A stretch of 13,856 nucleotides of DNA from Hydrocurvibacter sp036169815. Its GTDB lineage: Bacteria; Campylobacterota; Campylobacteria; Campylobacterales; Sulfurimonadaceae. A program made the translations under genes and the position numbers. A model generated the notes under the pieces. The model had not been told where the DNA came from. It did not search any database and was given only the letters and a program-made list of their open reading frames with translations. This document shows positions 1 through 8,193 of this stretch, one piece after another. Numbering within the stretch: the first letter of the stretch is position 1; each line of letters opens with the position of its first letter. The DNA is taken from the NCBI GenBank assembly GCA_036169815.1, contig JAVHOA010000060.1:1-13856 (forward strand). Reading direction: 5' to 3'.

Positions 1-2
1 TT

Positions 3-467
3 CAACTCTGTATAGTCCATCAAATACGCAATAGCGTGAAGTATATTGCTTCTAAGGATCAGAAAATATTTACAGGTGAACTCAAAAGTGTTTATCAGGC
101 TTTTACAAAAGAAGAGGCTGAGCTTGCACTCGATAAACTTGAGTCAAAATGGGGTAAAAAATACCCTATCGTATTTGAATCTTGGAGAAATAAGTGGGAT
201 AATCTCTCTAACTATTTCAAGTACCCAGAACCTATTAGACGCATTATTTACACTACAAATATCATCGAATCTGTTCATCGCCAATTTAGGACATTGACAA
301 AGACGAAGGGGGCTTTTCCAAATGATAACAGCTTACTCAAATTACTATTTGTTGGAATAAAAAACGCTGAGAAAAAATGGAGTATGCCAATACAAAATTG
401 GAGTCTGACAATCTCTCAACTCAATATATTTTTTAAGGAGAGATTGAAAGACGCTTTAGGATTGTGA
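3..467 (+). CDS. IS256-family transposase, C-terminal part (5' end outside window)
   Basis: This is the C-terminal part of a DDE transposase of the IS256 (Transposase_mut) family, which moves its insertion sequence by cut-and-copy chemistry on DNA. The open frame runs to the left window edge, and the residues before the GTG at 36 (CIVHQIRNS) already match the family, so position 36 is not the real start. Family landmarks visible are CIVHQIRNSVKY, the segment YTTNIIESVHRQFR that carries the conserved C-terminal catalytic glutamate (within NIIES), and the closing W..AI/L-type helix region (KNAEKKWSMPIQNW). The stop at 465-467 is followed 21 bases later by the presumed terminal inverted repeat. 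The visible C-terminus looks intact; whether the missing N-terminus is intact cannot be judged. Confidence 0.93.
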   Translation, partial: QLCIVHQIRNSVKYIASKDQKIFTGELKSVYQAFTKEEAELALDKLESKWGKKYPIVFESWRNKWDNLSNYFKYPEPIRRIIYTTNIIESVHRQFRTLTKTKGAFPNDNSLLKLLFVGIKNAEKKWSMPIQNWSLTISQLNIFFKERLKDALGL

Positions 468-487
468 TACAATCTTAGGAGAAATTA

Positions 488-516
488 GGTGTTGACACAG
501 AATTTATTACAGTCCC
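488..516 (+). repeat. Right terminal inverted repeat of the IS256-type element
   Basis: The stretch from the GGTGTTGACAC motif to AGTCCC sits 20-odd bases after the transposase stop, as terminal repeats do in this family. The partner repeat is outside the window, so the exact inner limit is a guess. Confidence 0.6.
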
Positions 517-521
517 AGAAT

Positions 522-554
522 AACTAGAGCAATTTTAGCTCTAGTTAGGTTTTT
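522..554 (+). terminator. Rho-independent terminator next to the IS end
   Basis: There is a perfect 9-bp stem, AACTAGAGC (522-530) and GCTCTAGTT (538-546), with a 7-base loop, followed by AGG and a run of six T. The T run is on the plus-strand side, so it ends plus-strand transcription from the left. In the minus direction the same stem has no T run, so it would be a poor terminator for the PIN gene at 581-1372. It probably belonged to a plus-strand gene now separated from it by the IS. Confidence 0.8.
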
Positions 555-580
555 TCATGATTCAAAAACAATCACCATCT

Positions 581-1372
581 TTAAGCACCCATACCATACA
601 TAGAAAAAGCACCTGCTTTCATTCCCGTTACAGGATTAGAATATGATGCTATCTCTAAAGAACTGTCGGAAGAATCTCTGCCTGCTACTGTGTTGTTTTC
701 CAAGAATGACTTCACATTAAAACTCTGTTTGTCAGTTTCAACAAATTCAACATTTTGATTACTGTTCATAACTGCATTTAGTAAAACTGCACCGCCGATA
801 AGCAATATGGGAATTAGTAAGTACGGAAACAAAATTGCAAATGGCATAATTACTACAAAACCTACAGAAAGACCTACTACTTTTAAATCCAATTCGCTAT
901 TTGCAATCGTTCTTGTTTTCATTTTTTTGTCCTTGTTTAATATCTCTGCCTCAACTCCAATACTCTTAGCTCTAGCACTCTGAGCCTGATCTAATGTATT
1001 AAGTGTTAAATCATAATCTTGTGCCATTTCTATAATCTTGCTGTCATTAATATCTCTAGTTCTGTACCATTTACGAGCCAATGTAAATATATGAGCACCG
1101 CTATTAATTGAACCTTGCGTAAGAGTATCATTTTTTTGCAATGGCGCATCTGTTGAGGGCATTTTATTAAGAGTTGTAAACTCATTAGAATTGAATTGTC
1201 TAAAGAATTCACGAGCATTGTATCCTTTTGCCTCTTCCGCCCCTTTGTTGCCGTCTAATTCTCTTAATACTACATCTGTTACAAATACATTAGCATATTT
1301 ATCAATAGTAGTAATATTGTTTACGTTATCAAGAACTATAGAAGTGTCTAAAAGAATATTTTTTGTTTTCAT
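581..1372 (-). CDS. PIN-domain nuclease with membrane hairpin
   Basis: 263-aa protein with an N-terminal PIN domain of the PhoH-associated type, predicted to be an Mg/Mn-dependent endoribonuclease. The acidic site is complete: LLDTS (D9), LRELD (E38), IND (D110) and TLDQ (D128). The segment SARAKSIGVEAEIL resembles the end of PhoH-linked PIN domains. Unusually, residues about 164-204 form a strongly hydrophobic two-helix hairpin with a Pro near the turn, and the last 60 residues are polar and Ser/Gly-rich. No PhoH ATPase or antitoxin follows, so this is not a classic VapBC pair. The ATG has a strong AGGAGAAG ribosome site. A consensus promoter lies upstream. What RNA it cuts, and on which membrane face, cannot be told. 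Confidence 0.8.
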   Translation of the reverse strand: MKTKNILLDTSIVLDNVNNITTIDKYANVFVTDVVLRELDGNKGAEEAKGYNAREFFRQFNSNEFTTLNKMPSTDAPLQKNDTLTQGSINSGAHIFTLARKWYRTRDINDSKIIEMAQDYDLTLNTLDQAQSARAKSIGVEAEILNKDKKMKTRTIANSELDLKVVGLSVGFVVIMPFAILFPYLLIPILLIGGAVLLNAVMNSNQNVEFVETDKQSFNVKSFLENNTVAGRDSSDSSLEIASYSNPVTGMKAGAFSMYGMGA

Positions 1373-1402
1373 CTTACTTCTCCTAAGTTGAAATATAACA
1401 GT

Positions 1403-1431
1403 AGTATAACAAAATATTCGTTACTTGTCAA
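1403..1431 (-). promoter_or_regulatory. Consensus sigma70 promoter of the PIN gene
   Basis: On the minus strand, TTGACA (1426-1431) and TATACT (1403-1408) are separated by exactly 17 bases. This is a full -35 box and a 5/6 -10 box about 30 bases before the ATG at 1372. Such a strong promoter implies repression, and an operator-like palindrome overlaps its -35 box. Confidence 0.8.
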
Positions 1432-1443
1432 TAGTAAATTGAT
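1427..1443. promoter_or_regulatory. Operator-like inverted repeat, copy 1
   Basis: GTCAAT-AGTAA-ATTGAT is an imperfect inverted repeat overlapping the -35 box of the PIN promoter. Nearly the same 17-mer (GTCAATAGTATATTGAC) overlaps the -35 box of the promoter at 12524-12552, in the same position relative to transcription. A shared repressor is inferred; its identity is unknown, with the ribbon-helix-helix protein at 12585 or the XRE protein at 11060 as candidates. Confidence 0.55.
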
Positions 1444-1546
1444 TATATTGATATAAAAGTTATTCTTTTTTTATTTCACATCATTTTATTTATATTTTTG
1501 TACAAAAATGAAAAAACGGGTTATACATAGGGCAGTTGGTTTTAGC

Positions 1547-1560
1547 AAGGAGTGATATTG
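1547..1560 (+). promoter_or_regulatory. Ribosome binding site that selects a TTG start
   Basis: AAGGAG (1547-1552) is followed after 5 bases by an in-frame TTG at 1558. The GTG at 1552 overlaps the AAGGAG itself, so it cannot be served by it. This favours the TTG as the start of the metalloprotease-like gene. Confidence 0.6.
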
Positions 1561-2064
1561 GAATTCAGTATAAATCAGACGCTTATAGTAATAATATCCA
1601 TACTATTTATGAGATTAAAATCTGCCACCTACTCTATTCCTTTATTTGGGATTGTGTTGAATATACTAGGAACTTTTCTGCACGAATTAACCCATTATCT
1701 TTTTGCACTTGCATTGAATGGCAGACCTATTTCTTTTTCGCTTATCCCAAAAAGAAACGGCGATTATTGGACGCTAGGAAGTGTGGAAATACAAAATCCA
1801 ACTTGGTACAACAAGTTGCCAATCGGATTAGCACCACTATCACTTTTTATTTTCGCATATTATCTAAATCATATTTATGAATATTATGTTGCGTCAAGGG
1901 ATATTTTTACTGATCTAGGATTCATTTTTATGTTGGTAGTTTTAGTTGAAAATGCTATTCCATCAAGACAAGATTTTAGAGTTGCTTTTTCAAGTATATT
2001 TGGATGTGCTTTCTATCTTGTCTTAGTAACGGTGGGCATTTATTTAATAAAATCAAATTGGTAG
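1558..2064 (+). CDS. Small intramembrane metalloprotease-like protein (HEXXH)
   Basis: 168 aa from the TTG start, with four or five hydrophobic segments (about 8-20, 26-55, 88-105, 118-132, 145-164). The first long segment contains HELTH (42-46), the HEXXH zinc signature. Near the fourth segment, NAIPSRQD (132-139) resembles the N-x-x-P...D third-ligand motif of site-2-protease (M50) peptidases. The pattern suggests a minimal M50-like protease with its active site in the membrane, but the protein is shorter than usual S2P enzymes and no PDZ or CBS domain is present. It is the first gene of the long plus-strand array and is divergent from the membrane PIN protein. Its substrate is unknown; a VanZ-like or DUF-type non-protease remains possible. 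Confidence 0.6.
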   Translation: MEFSINQTLIVIISILFMRLKSATYSIPLFGIVLNILGTFLHELTHYLFALALNGRPISFSLIPKRNGDYWTLGSVEIQNPTWYNKLPIGLAPLSLFIFAYYLNHIYEYYVASRDIFTDLGFIFMLVVLVENAIPSRQDFRVAFSSIFGCAFYLVLVTVGIYLIKSNW

Positions 2065-2072
2065 AGCTAGAA

Positions 2073-2294
2073 ATGAGAAAGAATGAAGAAATAATATTTA
2101 CCTATGGTGAAGCCTATATAATGGCTAAAATGGCCATGCAAATGGTGAATGGTGAATGGGTTGCGATTCAAGTGCCTCAGCATTTGCCACGGATGAGTAA
2201 AGAACAAGCGTTGCAATATTACTCAGAGAAATTTAATACATATTGGAAAGAAAAATACAACAAGTTTTGTAGCAAAAATGGAGTTAGAGCGTGA
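2073..2294 (+). CDS. Hypothetical 73-aa protein
   Basis: I do not recognise this protein. The ATG at 2073 is chosen because it lies 8 bases after the preceding stop; in-frame starts further left would overlap the membrane protein extensively. The ribosome site is weak (gtagag). The product has no signal peptide or membrane segment, a middle rich in Met (YIMAKMAMQM) and a C-terminal charged helix with aromatic residues. Its stop overlaps the GTG start of the ATPase gene (GTGA), indicating translational coupling, so it probably belongs to the same transfer operon and may act with the ATPase. Confidence 0.6.
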   Translation: MRKNEEIIFTYGEAYIMAKMAMQMVNGEWVAIQVPQHLPRMSKEQALQYYSEKFNTYWKEKYNKFCSKNGVRA

Positions 2295-3829
2295 ACAACG
2301 AACAAGGTTTTAGATTTAAGCAATATATGACAAAAGATAAGTATGTGTATTGGAATCCTGATAGAGCACAAAACGGCCATATTATGATTACAGGTGGTTC
2401 AGGTGCAGGAAAAACGAGACTAGCAAAAGATTTAATGGCTTATCTCTATGAGTCAGGTAAAAATATCCACGTTATTGATGTTCAAAACACTCTAGGCTTA
2501 GAGGGTAAAGCTCCTGAAAGACTGTTTGATTTCGAAGTGAGAAATTCGCCCTATTCTATTAATCCTTTTGAGTTTTTAAGAGATACAAAAGATGGTGGAC
2601 CTCATGCACAAATAGATGATGTGATGAATATGTTTCAAAAAACATTTATTAAGACTTTAAATAATGCTCCTGCTATGAGCGCTGTTTTAAGACGTTTAAT
2701 TGTAGATACTTATAGAAAAGCAAATATTATTGATGAGGATATAGAATCTTGGGGGCTAGAGCTTACACAAAAAGAGTTTCAAGAAAAGCTTCCAATAATA
2801 GCAGATATGAAAGAGTTAGTCGATTATATTCTTGACTTTGTCTCTGGTGGATATGGTGCTAAGTTTGGCTCTATTATGGCTAAGAATGGTAAAGCTATGA
2901 ACGAGTGGCATTTAAAAAAGATGCGATTGCAAGATGAGCTAAAAAAACTTGAAGAAGTTGCAGATAGAGACGTTGACCGTGTTAAAAAAGAGCACAATAA
3001 GATTAATGATGAATTAGCAGATTTACAAGACCATATTTTTAAAAATTCAGAGAAGCTTAAATCATATTTTGAACAGTATCTAAACTATTCTTTTCTTGGG
3101 GGAGACGTTCCTACATACGAAGCACTACTTGATGAAAGTGAAGATAACTACGCTTGGCTTGATTTTAAATTTTACGCAGATAAAGACCGTATCAAAACAA
3201 TCAAAACAATCGAAACATATTTGGCAGCATTAAATAGTGCAGGAGTATTTGGACGCTCAACCCCTGCCCCTTCATTTGCTGAAGTTAATAGATACAACCT
3301 CGCATCTATAAACGATAAAGCAAGACTCTTCTGTGCTGATACTATTGTTGCAAAAATTTTCAGAATGGTTTATCTTCGAGGTGAATATAAATCACTTCCA
3401 GAGGGAAATGTCGTGTATAAAAACAGACGACAAGATAGCAAGACAGATACAGTAATTGTTATTGATGAAATGCAGACACTTCTCCCAGATAAGCAAGAAG
3501 AAGCAAGAAACAAAAACCTTCTTTACAACAAAGTTATCTCTCAAATTCGTAACTTTGGCGGGATGATGATGGTTATGTCACAAACACCTGCAAACTTTCC
3601 AGATCTCTTTCATACAAACACCGCCACAAAAATAATACTCCACACAGAGGCGAGTGATATTGCAAAAGTAAAAGTGATAACAGGGATTAAAGACAATGCC
3701 CTATTTCAACATCTTGAACATACTAATAGTCATGGAAACTATGATGTTGGACTAATGAAAGACAGGGTTGGCAATTGGGTGTCTGTAGAGATGCCTTGGT
3801 TTGAAGAAACTAAAAATAAACATAGCTAG
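2291..3829 (+). CDS. HerA/VirB4/TraG-superfamily conjugation ATPase
   Basis: 512-aa P-loop ATPase. Walker A is GGSGAGKT (35-42), Walker B is VIVIDEMQ (388-395, D392 E393), and a sensor-like segment MSQTPANFPDLF (429-440) follows, as in the HerA/FtsK group that includes VirB4/TraC and coupling proteins. NSPYSINPFEFLRD (85-98) resembles the region after the P-loop in this group. A charged coiled coil (about 203-258) is inserted between the Walker motifs. No N-terminal membrane segments are present, which argues against a classical VirD4/TraD coupling protein and for a soluble VirB4-like or HerA-like motor. It starts with GTG overlapping the previous stop, and the topoisomerase-like gene begins 6 bases after it. 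The family call is firm; the exact role in DNA transfer is inferred. Confidence 0.8.
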   Translation: MNNEQGFRFKQYMTKDKYVYWNPDRAQNGHIMITGGSGAGKTRLAKDLMAYLYESGKNIHVIDVQNTLGLEGKAPERLFDFEVRNSPYSINPFEFLRDTKDGGPHAQIDDVMNMFQKTFIKTLNNAPAMSAVLRRLIVDTYRKANIIDEDIESWGLELTQKEFQEKLPIIADMKELVDYILDFVSGGYGAKFGSIMAKNGKAMNEWHLKKMRLQDELKKLEEVADRDVDRVKKEHNKINDELADLQDHIFKNSEKLKSYFEQYLNYSFLGGDVPTYEALLDESEDNYAWLDFKFYADKDRIKTIKTIETYLAALNSAGVFGRSTPAPSFAEVNRYNLASINDKARLFCADTIVAKIFRMVYLRGEYKSLPEGNVVYKNRRQDSKTDTVIVIDEMQTLLPDKQEEARNKNLLYNKVISQIRNFGGMMMVMSQTPANFPDLFHTNTATKIILHTEASDIAKVKVITGIKDNALFQHLEHTNSHGNYDVGLMKDRVGNWVSVEMPWFEETKNKHS

Positions 3830-3835
3830 GAGTGC

Positions 3836-6136
3836 ATGATGAATCTATTGATAGTGGCAAGCGATGTTGTATATACCAAAGTGATAGGGGCTTTTGATAT
3901 AAAAGAATGGAGAGTTGCCAAACCCTCTCTATTCTGTAAAAAATGGAATGTGAATGGGAATGAAGTAGAGGATGAAGTGATCAAGCAACATCTAAATAAA
4001 TTCGATGCTGTTTATATTGAAGATAACACGAAATTTGAATATTCAACACTTTTGCAACACGCTATTAATACACTACATGTAAAAGAGTATTTTTTATGTG
4101 ATTTTGAGAGTATTGATGAAGTACAAGATGCTATCAAAAATGGATATTTTGTGGATGAAAAACACGCATTATCAAAAAAAGCCGAACATTCGATAAATAT
4201 GATGTTCGCATACAGATTTTCAAATGGCGTTAAATCTGCAATTATTGAGGAGAGAGTTCAGAGGTACAAAGAGAATTTTAAAAATGCTAGTTATGCGGAA
4301 ATAAACACCGTTACAAAAAAATGGCACAAACAGCTTCAAAATTTTTATGTCATTCTCCCGACCATAGCCAGCCTCCATTGGATCATAAAAGCAGAGAGAA
4401 CCATTGATGCTTATGAACCTAAAAAACTTTATAAGATATATGCTTCATATTTAAAAGATGGGATAGAATTTTCTTTACCTCTAAACACAACATATACAGA
4501 TGAGCATCTACAAGAAAGAAATGATGCGATTGAGTACCTTAGAAATACAACAAATGTACACGAGGTTAGTTTCTATCAAAATGAGGAAAAAAGCGTAAAG
4601 CCAACTTATAAACCAATAACCCTTTCATTTCTCCAAAGCAAGATGTTTTATTTGTACCATTTTGGGATTGAATACACAACGATATTAGCAAAACGTCTGC
4701 ATCACGCAGGGCTTATTACAAATCCAATGACAAATTCAAAACAGATTCCACATCAGTCGTCAATTGCATTAATCCGCTATCTAAATGCGAAATATGGCGA
4801 TGACTATGTTTTGCAGACTCAAAGAGATTTTAAAGATGTGGATACGGAAGGTTGTGCAATTATCCCTGTTTTTTTTGAAGAGGCTTATGATAAAGATCAT
4901 GTAATAAACACAGCAGAGTTTGCGAATATACCGTTTGATAATGTAAAGATGAGAAATGATGCGCATATGCTTTATTCTTTTATTTTTATGCTTACAGAGT
5001 GGGTTCAACTCAAAGATGCAATTTATGATACTTCAATTTTACAAGTCAAAGTTGGAAATAGTAAAAAATTAGAAGCAAGATCAAATTTCTTATCAGAAGT
5101 TTATGATCCAACTAAAGGAGAAAATGTTTCTCAGAAATGTTGGAGGATAGTCAACACATCACTTTTAAATGCGTTGGATGCAACAGAAGACACTCCATCA
5201 GAGGGAAGTTTTATAACAGTGCTGCCAAAATGCAGTTATGAAGAACAACTTTTTCCTACAAATGTTGATTTTGTAACAATTTCAGCAAAAAGACCTCCTC
5301 GATTTGGAGTTGGAAGATTTAACACACAGATATTAGGTGGAAAAGGGATAGGGACAGCAGAGTCATTTCATATCATTCAGAGTAATCTCGTAGGAGCAAA
5401 TCTAGTTTCTTTGGCCAACAATATGATGCACCCTCAAGAGATCGCAAAAGAGCTTGTAGAATGGTGTGAAAAATATGCCCCAATGCTCTTAGACGAAAAA
5501 AATATTATTGAATATTGGGATAGACTTAATGGTATCAGATTTAATAACGATGACGCGGAACTGCTTATCGGGGAATATTCATTTTTGATTGATGAGATTT
5601 TTGAAGAGGCCTCAATTAAAGAGGTAGCACCAAAGGTGACAGAGGCTCAAATCAATCTAGCAAAAGCAATTATCTTGCAAAAAAAAATAAAAATTGATGA
5701 TATCAACCTCTTCTTATCTGATCCAGAAAATGTTAAAAAATTATTAGAAACATACTCAAAGCAAGATGAACAAGATGAGCAAAACAGACTTTTTAAGTGC
5801 CCTATTTGCAGACAAGGATATGTGTATGAAAAAGAGTTTGTAAAAGTAGAAACCGGAGAGATTTTAACATACTATGCGTGTGAGCACCCAGATTGTTTTA
5901 GAATTTTTGATAGCAAGATTGATGACTTTTTTGTGAGCAAGAAAATAAACTTCAATCGAGAAGAGAGATCTGAAGCTATTCGAAATATTGCGTCAAAACA
6001 ACATCTCAAAAACAATGGCTACATGTTTTTTGGATTTACAGGCAAGAATGAAAAGACTTATGATGCAAAAGTCGTAATCTATCCATATAAGGGCAACAAT
6101 AACAAAATATCTTACGGACTTCAACTGAAGTTTTAA
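3836..6136 (+). CDS. Type IA topoisomerase-fold protein with degenerate active site
   Basis: 766-aa homologue of type IA topoisomerases, the class found as TraE/TopB in conjugative plasmids. Family landmarks can be followed in order: LLIVAS (4-9) for the TOPRIM start; AVYIEDNTKFE (58-68) where active enzymes have ATDPDREGE; VKEYFLCDFESIDEVQDAIKN for the region after it; ILPTIASLHWIIKAERTIDAYEP (173-195) for the SAGRVQ...ERE segment; TLSFLQSKM then GLITNPMTNS (292-301) where enzymes have GLITYPRTDS; EGCAII for HEAIRP; and a C-terminal zinc ribbon CPIC...CEHPDC. The nicking Tyr is Asn296, the neighbouring Arg is Met298, and the TOPRIM acidic triad is broken, so strand cleavage is not expected. 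A DNA-binding or structural relaxosome role is inferred. AGGAG at 3828-3832 fits the second ATG (3839) better than the first. Confidence 0.8.
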   Translation: MMNLLIVASDVVYTKVIGAFDIKEWRVAKPSLFCKKWNVNGNEVEDEVIKQHLNKFDAVYIEDNTKFEYSTLLQHAINTLHVKEYFLCDFESIDEVQDAIKNGYFVDEKHALSKKAEHSINMMFAYRFSNGVKSAIIEERVQRYKENFKNASYAEINTVTKKWHKQLQNFYVILPTIASLHWIIKAERTIDAYEPKKLYKIYASYLKDGIEFSLPLNTTYTDEHLQERNDAIEYLRNTTNVHEVSFYQNEEKSVKPTYKPITLSFLQSKMFYLYHFGIEYTTILAKRLHHAGLITNPMTNSKQIPHQSSIALIRYLNAKYGDDYVLQTQRDFKDVDTEGCAIIPVFFEEAYDKDHVINTAEFANIPFDNVKMRNDAHMLYSFIFMLTEWVQLKDAIYDTSILQVKVGNSKKLEARSNFLSEVYDPTKGENVSQKCWRIVNTSLLNALDATEDTPSEGSFITVLPKCSYEEQLFPTNVDFVTISAKRPPRFGVGRFNTQILGGKGIGTAESFHIIQSNLVGANLVSLANNMMHPQEIAKELVEWCEKYAPMLLDEKNIIEYWDRLNGIRFNNDDAELLIGEYSFLIDEIFEEASIKEVAPKVTEAQINLAKAIILQKKIKIDDINLFLSDPENVKKLLETYSKQDEQDEQNRLFKCPICRQGYVYEKEFVKVETGEILTYYACEHPDCFRIFDSKIDDFFVSKKINFNREERSEAIRNIASKQHLKNNGYMFFGFTGKNEKTYDAKVVIYPYKGNNNKISYGLQLKF

Positions 6137-6153
6137 TACCACAAGGAGCAAAA

Positions 6154-8193
6154 ATGCGATTTTTATATCTATTTTTTTCAGTTTATTTTGCTTTATATGC
6201 AGATACTAACACAACAGACCCGAAAGTTGCATCCTCACAGGCAGGTAATATGTTTTTGGGAACTATGGGATCTGGAAATGCTGTAAATTCAAATTTATCA
6301 AAACCAATCATGGGCGGTTCGCAAATGAAAACCATGGATGGGAAAACTTCATTTAATGCGCAGGTCCAATGTCCCTCAAATACAAAAACGGTAGTCATTA
6401 CTTTTTTACCTGTAGGTGGCAATGATTATAGGCTTATGGTTCAGCAAGACACAGATCTTGATGGAAAATTTGATTACACATACGATACAAGCAGTACAGG
6501 AAGAACTGTATCTGGCGTATGTGCAAATGGGGTTGTGATGTGTAATCCGGCAGGCAGTTGGAATGCCTGTCAGCCATATATATGGACTACGAATAGCAAT
6601 AGACAACTATCACTAACTCCTGTCTCGAATGGGTATAGTGGATTAGGTTCATGTTTTTGTTCAAATGCTTCATGTGGGGTTAGTTCCCTTGCGGAACAAA
6701 TGTATGACACAATAGGGGGAGGAATTTCTACGACGATTATGAAAAACGATTCAAGATTTATACTGTCAAAAAATGAATTCGACCAAGCAAATATGGCATA
6801 TTCTCTTTTTGGGCAAAATAAGATCAACTGTTCAGGAATTGGAGCGACCAGTTGGGATCAGCACGGAGAGCAGAATCCTACTAAATATTATGACGCACAA
6901 ACACCACCGAACACTTCAATCGGAGATATCGCACTAGAACAAGGAAGCGATCCTACTAGTTACTACTCAATGATTAGCAATCAGAGTAATGTGGCATATA
7001 ATGAAAGTGGGGATACGCTAGGAATGCCGAATAAGGTTTCGTGCACAATAACAAATTCTTTAAAAAGTATTATGACAACCCAATATGATTGCACTAATGC
7101 TGTGAATTGGAATGGGGGAAGCTATTGTGAGCTGGCAGCTCAAGCAAATGGGCATGTAGCAGGAAGCGGAATGGTGTCAATAGATAATTTATCTGTGCAG
7201 GTAAAAGTTGGACAATCATTATACGCGGTAAGAGATTTTTCATGGGCTGCATGTGATGACGATGGTGCGACAGCATCACTCTCATATTCTGGTGATGCAA
7301 GCGGAGGCTATTTTGAAACTTGTGGGGTTTCAAAAGCTGCAAAGGCTGTTGCAATTATTAACAATAACACAAAAGTAGCAAATGTGCTAATAAACTATTT
7401 CAGAGAGCAACATTCTGGCGGAGGTTTTGATAACTATAGTCTTCATGTTTATAAATCAAATGCTTATCAAAGTGAAAGCTTTGAGAATGTTGAATCAAAT
7501 AATTGCCCTTCAAATTGTACTATTATAGATGAGCAAGTGTGTGATAAAAATGGGCAAAATTGTGTATATACAATAAGAAATAATGTTAAAACTAACATTC
7601 AGCCCAGCGAAGATTGTTATCAGTACAGCTCAAGCATTACTAATGGAACGGTATGCTCATCATCATCACAAATAACAATTCAAACAATAAATGGAATAAA
7701 GACATTATACTCTGGTGACACTCCTAAATTTTATTATAAACGCACATACGATTGCGGAACAAGTAATGTAAACATTGATGCATCAAAACAAATTCAAGCT
7801 TCAGGTACTGCAACAAAAACAGACAACACCTCGGCAACTATGACTTATACTGATATGAATAAAGCAACGCAAACAATTACAGCTTTGCCTACAGCGGAGA
7901 GCTGTCTTGCGCCAACTTGTACAGTAAAAAGACCTAAAGTGAGTAATGATATGTTTTTTGACAATACAAATAGAAGTCAAACAACAGGAGGTTCAATAGT
8001 GTATGAAACTGTTGCCAAAACTTGTACGGGCAGTGGCTCTTCTGCTGCTTGTCCTGTTGATGCTAGTCTCTCAGAAACAATGATAGACAACTGTTCTTGC
8101 CCAGGAACAAACATGAGAGGTTTTCAGCAAGCTATTACAAATATTGGAGTTGTGAGCGAAGGCGCTAAGGATATGATATGTTCTCAAAACTAA
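6154..8193 (+). CDS. traN: TraN-like secreted Cys-rich mating-pair protein (N-terminal part)
   Basis: 679-aa exported protein. The signal peptide is MRFLYLFFSVYFALYA with cleavage expected near residue 16. The mature chain is Cys-rich and contains the TraN-type segment LGSCFCSNASCG (164-175). DTDLDGKFD (99-107) looks like a small calcium-binding loop. TraN is an outer-membrane protein of F-like type IV systems that holds donor and recipient together. The C-terminal TraN block expected after this (CRPGG...CCYSSPLARIIQEGG...CRGFTP) is missing here and occurs in the gene at 10087-10962, so the protein looks split over two genes. AAGGAG precedes the ATG. Its last 16 bases overlap the transglycosylase start. 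The TraN assignment rests on remembered motifs, not an alignment. Confidence 0.62.
   Translation: MRFLYLFFSVYFALYADTNTTDPKVASSQAGNMFLGTMGSGNAVNSNLSKPIMGGSQMKTMDGKTSFNAQVQCPSNTKTVVITFLPVGGNDYRLMVQQDTDLDGKFDYTYDTSSTGRTVSGVCANGVVMCNPAGSWNACQPYIWTTNSNRQLSLTPVSNGYSGLGSCFCSNASCGVSSLAEQMYDTIGGGISTTIMKNDSRFILSKNEFDQANMAYSLFGQNKINCSGIGATSWDQHGEQNPTKYYDAQTPPNTSIGDIALEQGSDPTSYYSMISNQSNVAYNESGDTLGMPNKVSCTITNSLKSIMTTQYDCTNAVNWNGGSYCELAAQANGHVAGSGMVSIDNLSVQVKVGQSLYAVRDFSWAACDDDGATASLSYSGDASGGYFETCGVSKAAKAVAIINNNTKVANVLINYFREQHSGGGFDNYSLHVYKSNAYQSESFENVESNNCPSNCTIIDEQVCDKNGQNCVYTIRNNVKTNIQPSEDCYQYSSSITNGTVCSSSSQITIQTINGIKTLYSGDTPKFYYKRTYDCGTSNVNIDASKQIQASGTATKTDNTSATMTYTDMNKATQTITALPTAESCLAPTCTVKRPKVSNDMFFDNTNRSQTTGGSIVYETVAKTCTGSGSSAACPVDASLSETMIDNCSCPGTNMRGFQQAITNIGVVSEGAKDMICSQN

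Larger units (their letters stand above)
1..516 (+). mobile_element. IS256-family insertion sequence, right part
   Basis: The element contains the transposase 3' end and finishes with a sequence ending in ...TTATTACAGTCCC at 516. The reverse complement begins GGGACTGTAATAAATT, the usual look of IS256-family ends. The left end lies outside the window. The eight bases after it (agaataac, 517-524) would be the target duplication if the boundary is right, and they overlap the stem of the terminator that follows. Confidence 0.75.

Noticed and set aside
1498..1530. Promoter for the long plus-strand operon (TTGTAC...TATACA)
   Set aside because: The boxes match consensus poorly and spacing is 18; a promoter must exist between 1444 and 1545 but I cannot place it confidently.
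7094..7354. Antisense open frames inside the TraN-like gene and others inside the lectin and TraN C-terminal genes
   Set aside because: No recognisable domains or ribosome sites; they mirror the codon bias of the genes on the opposite strand.
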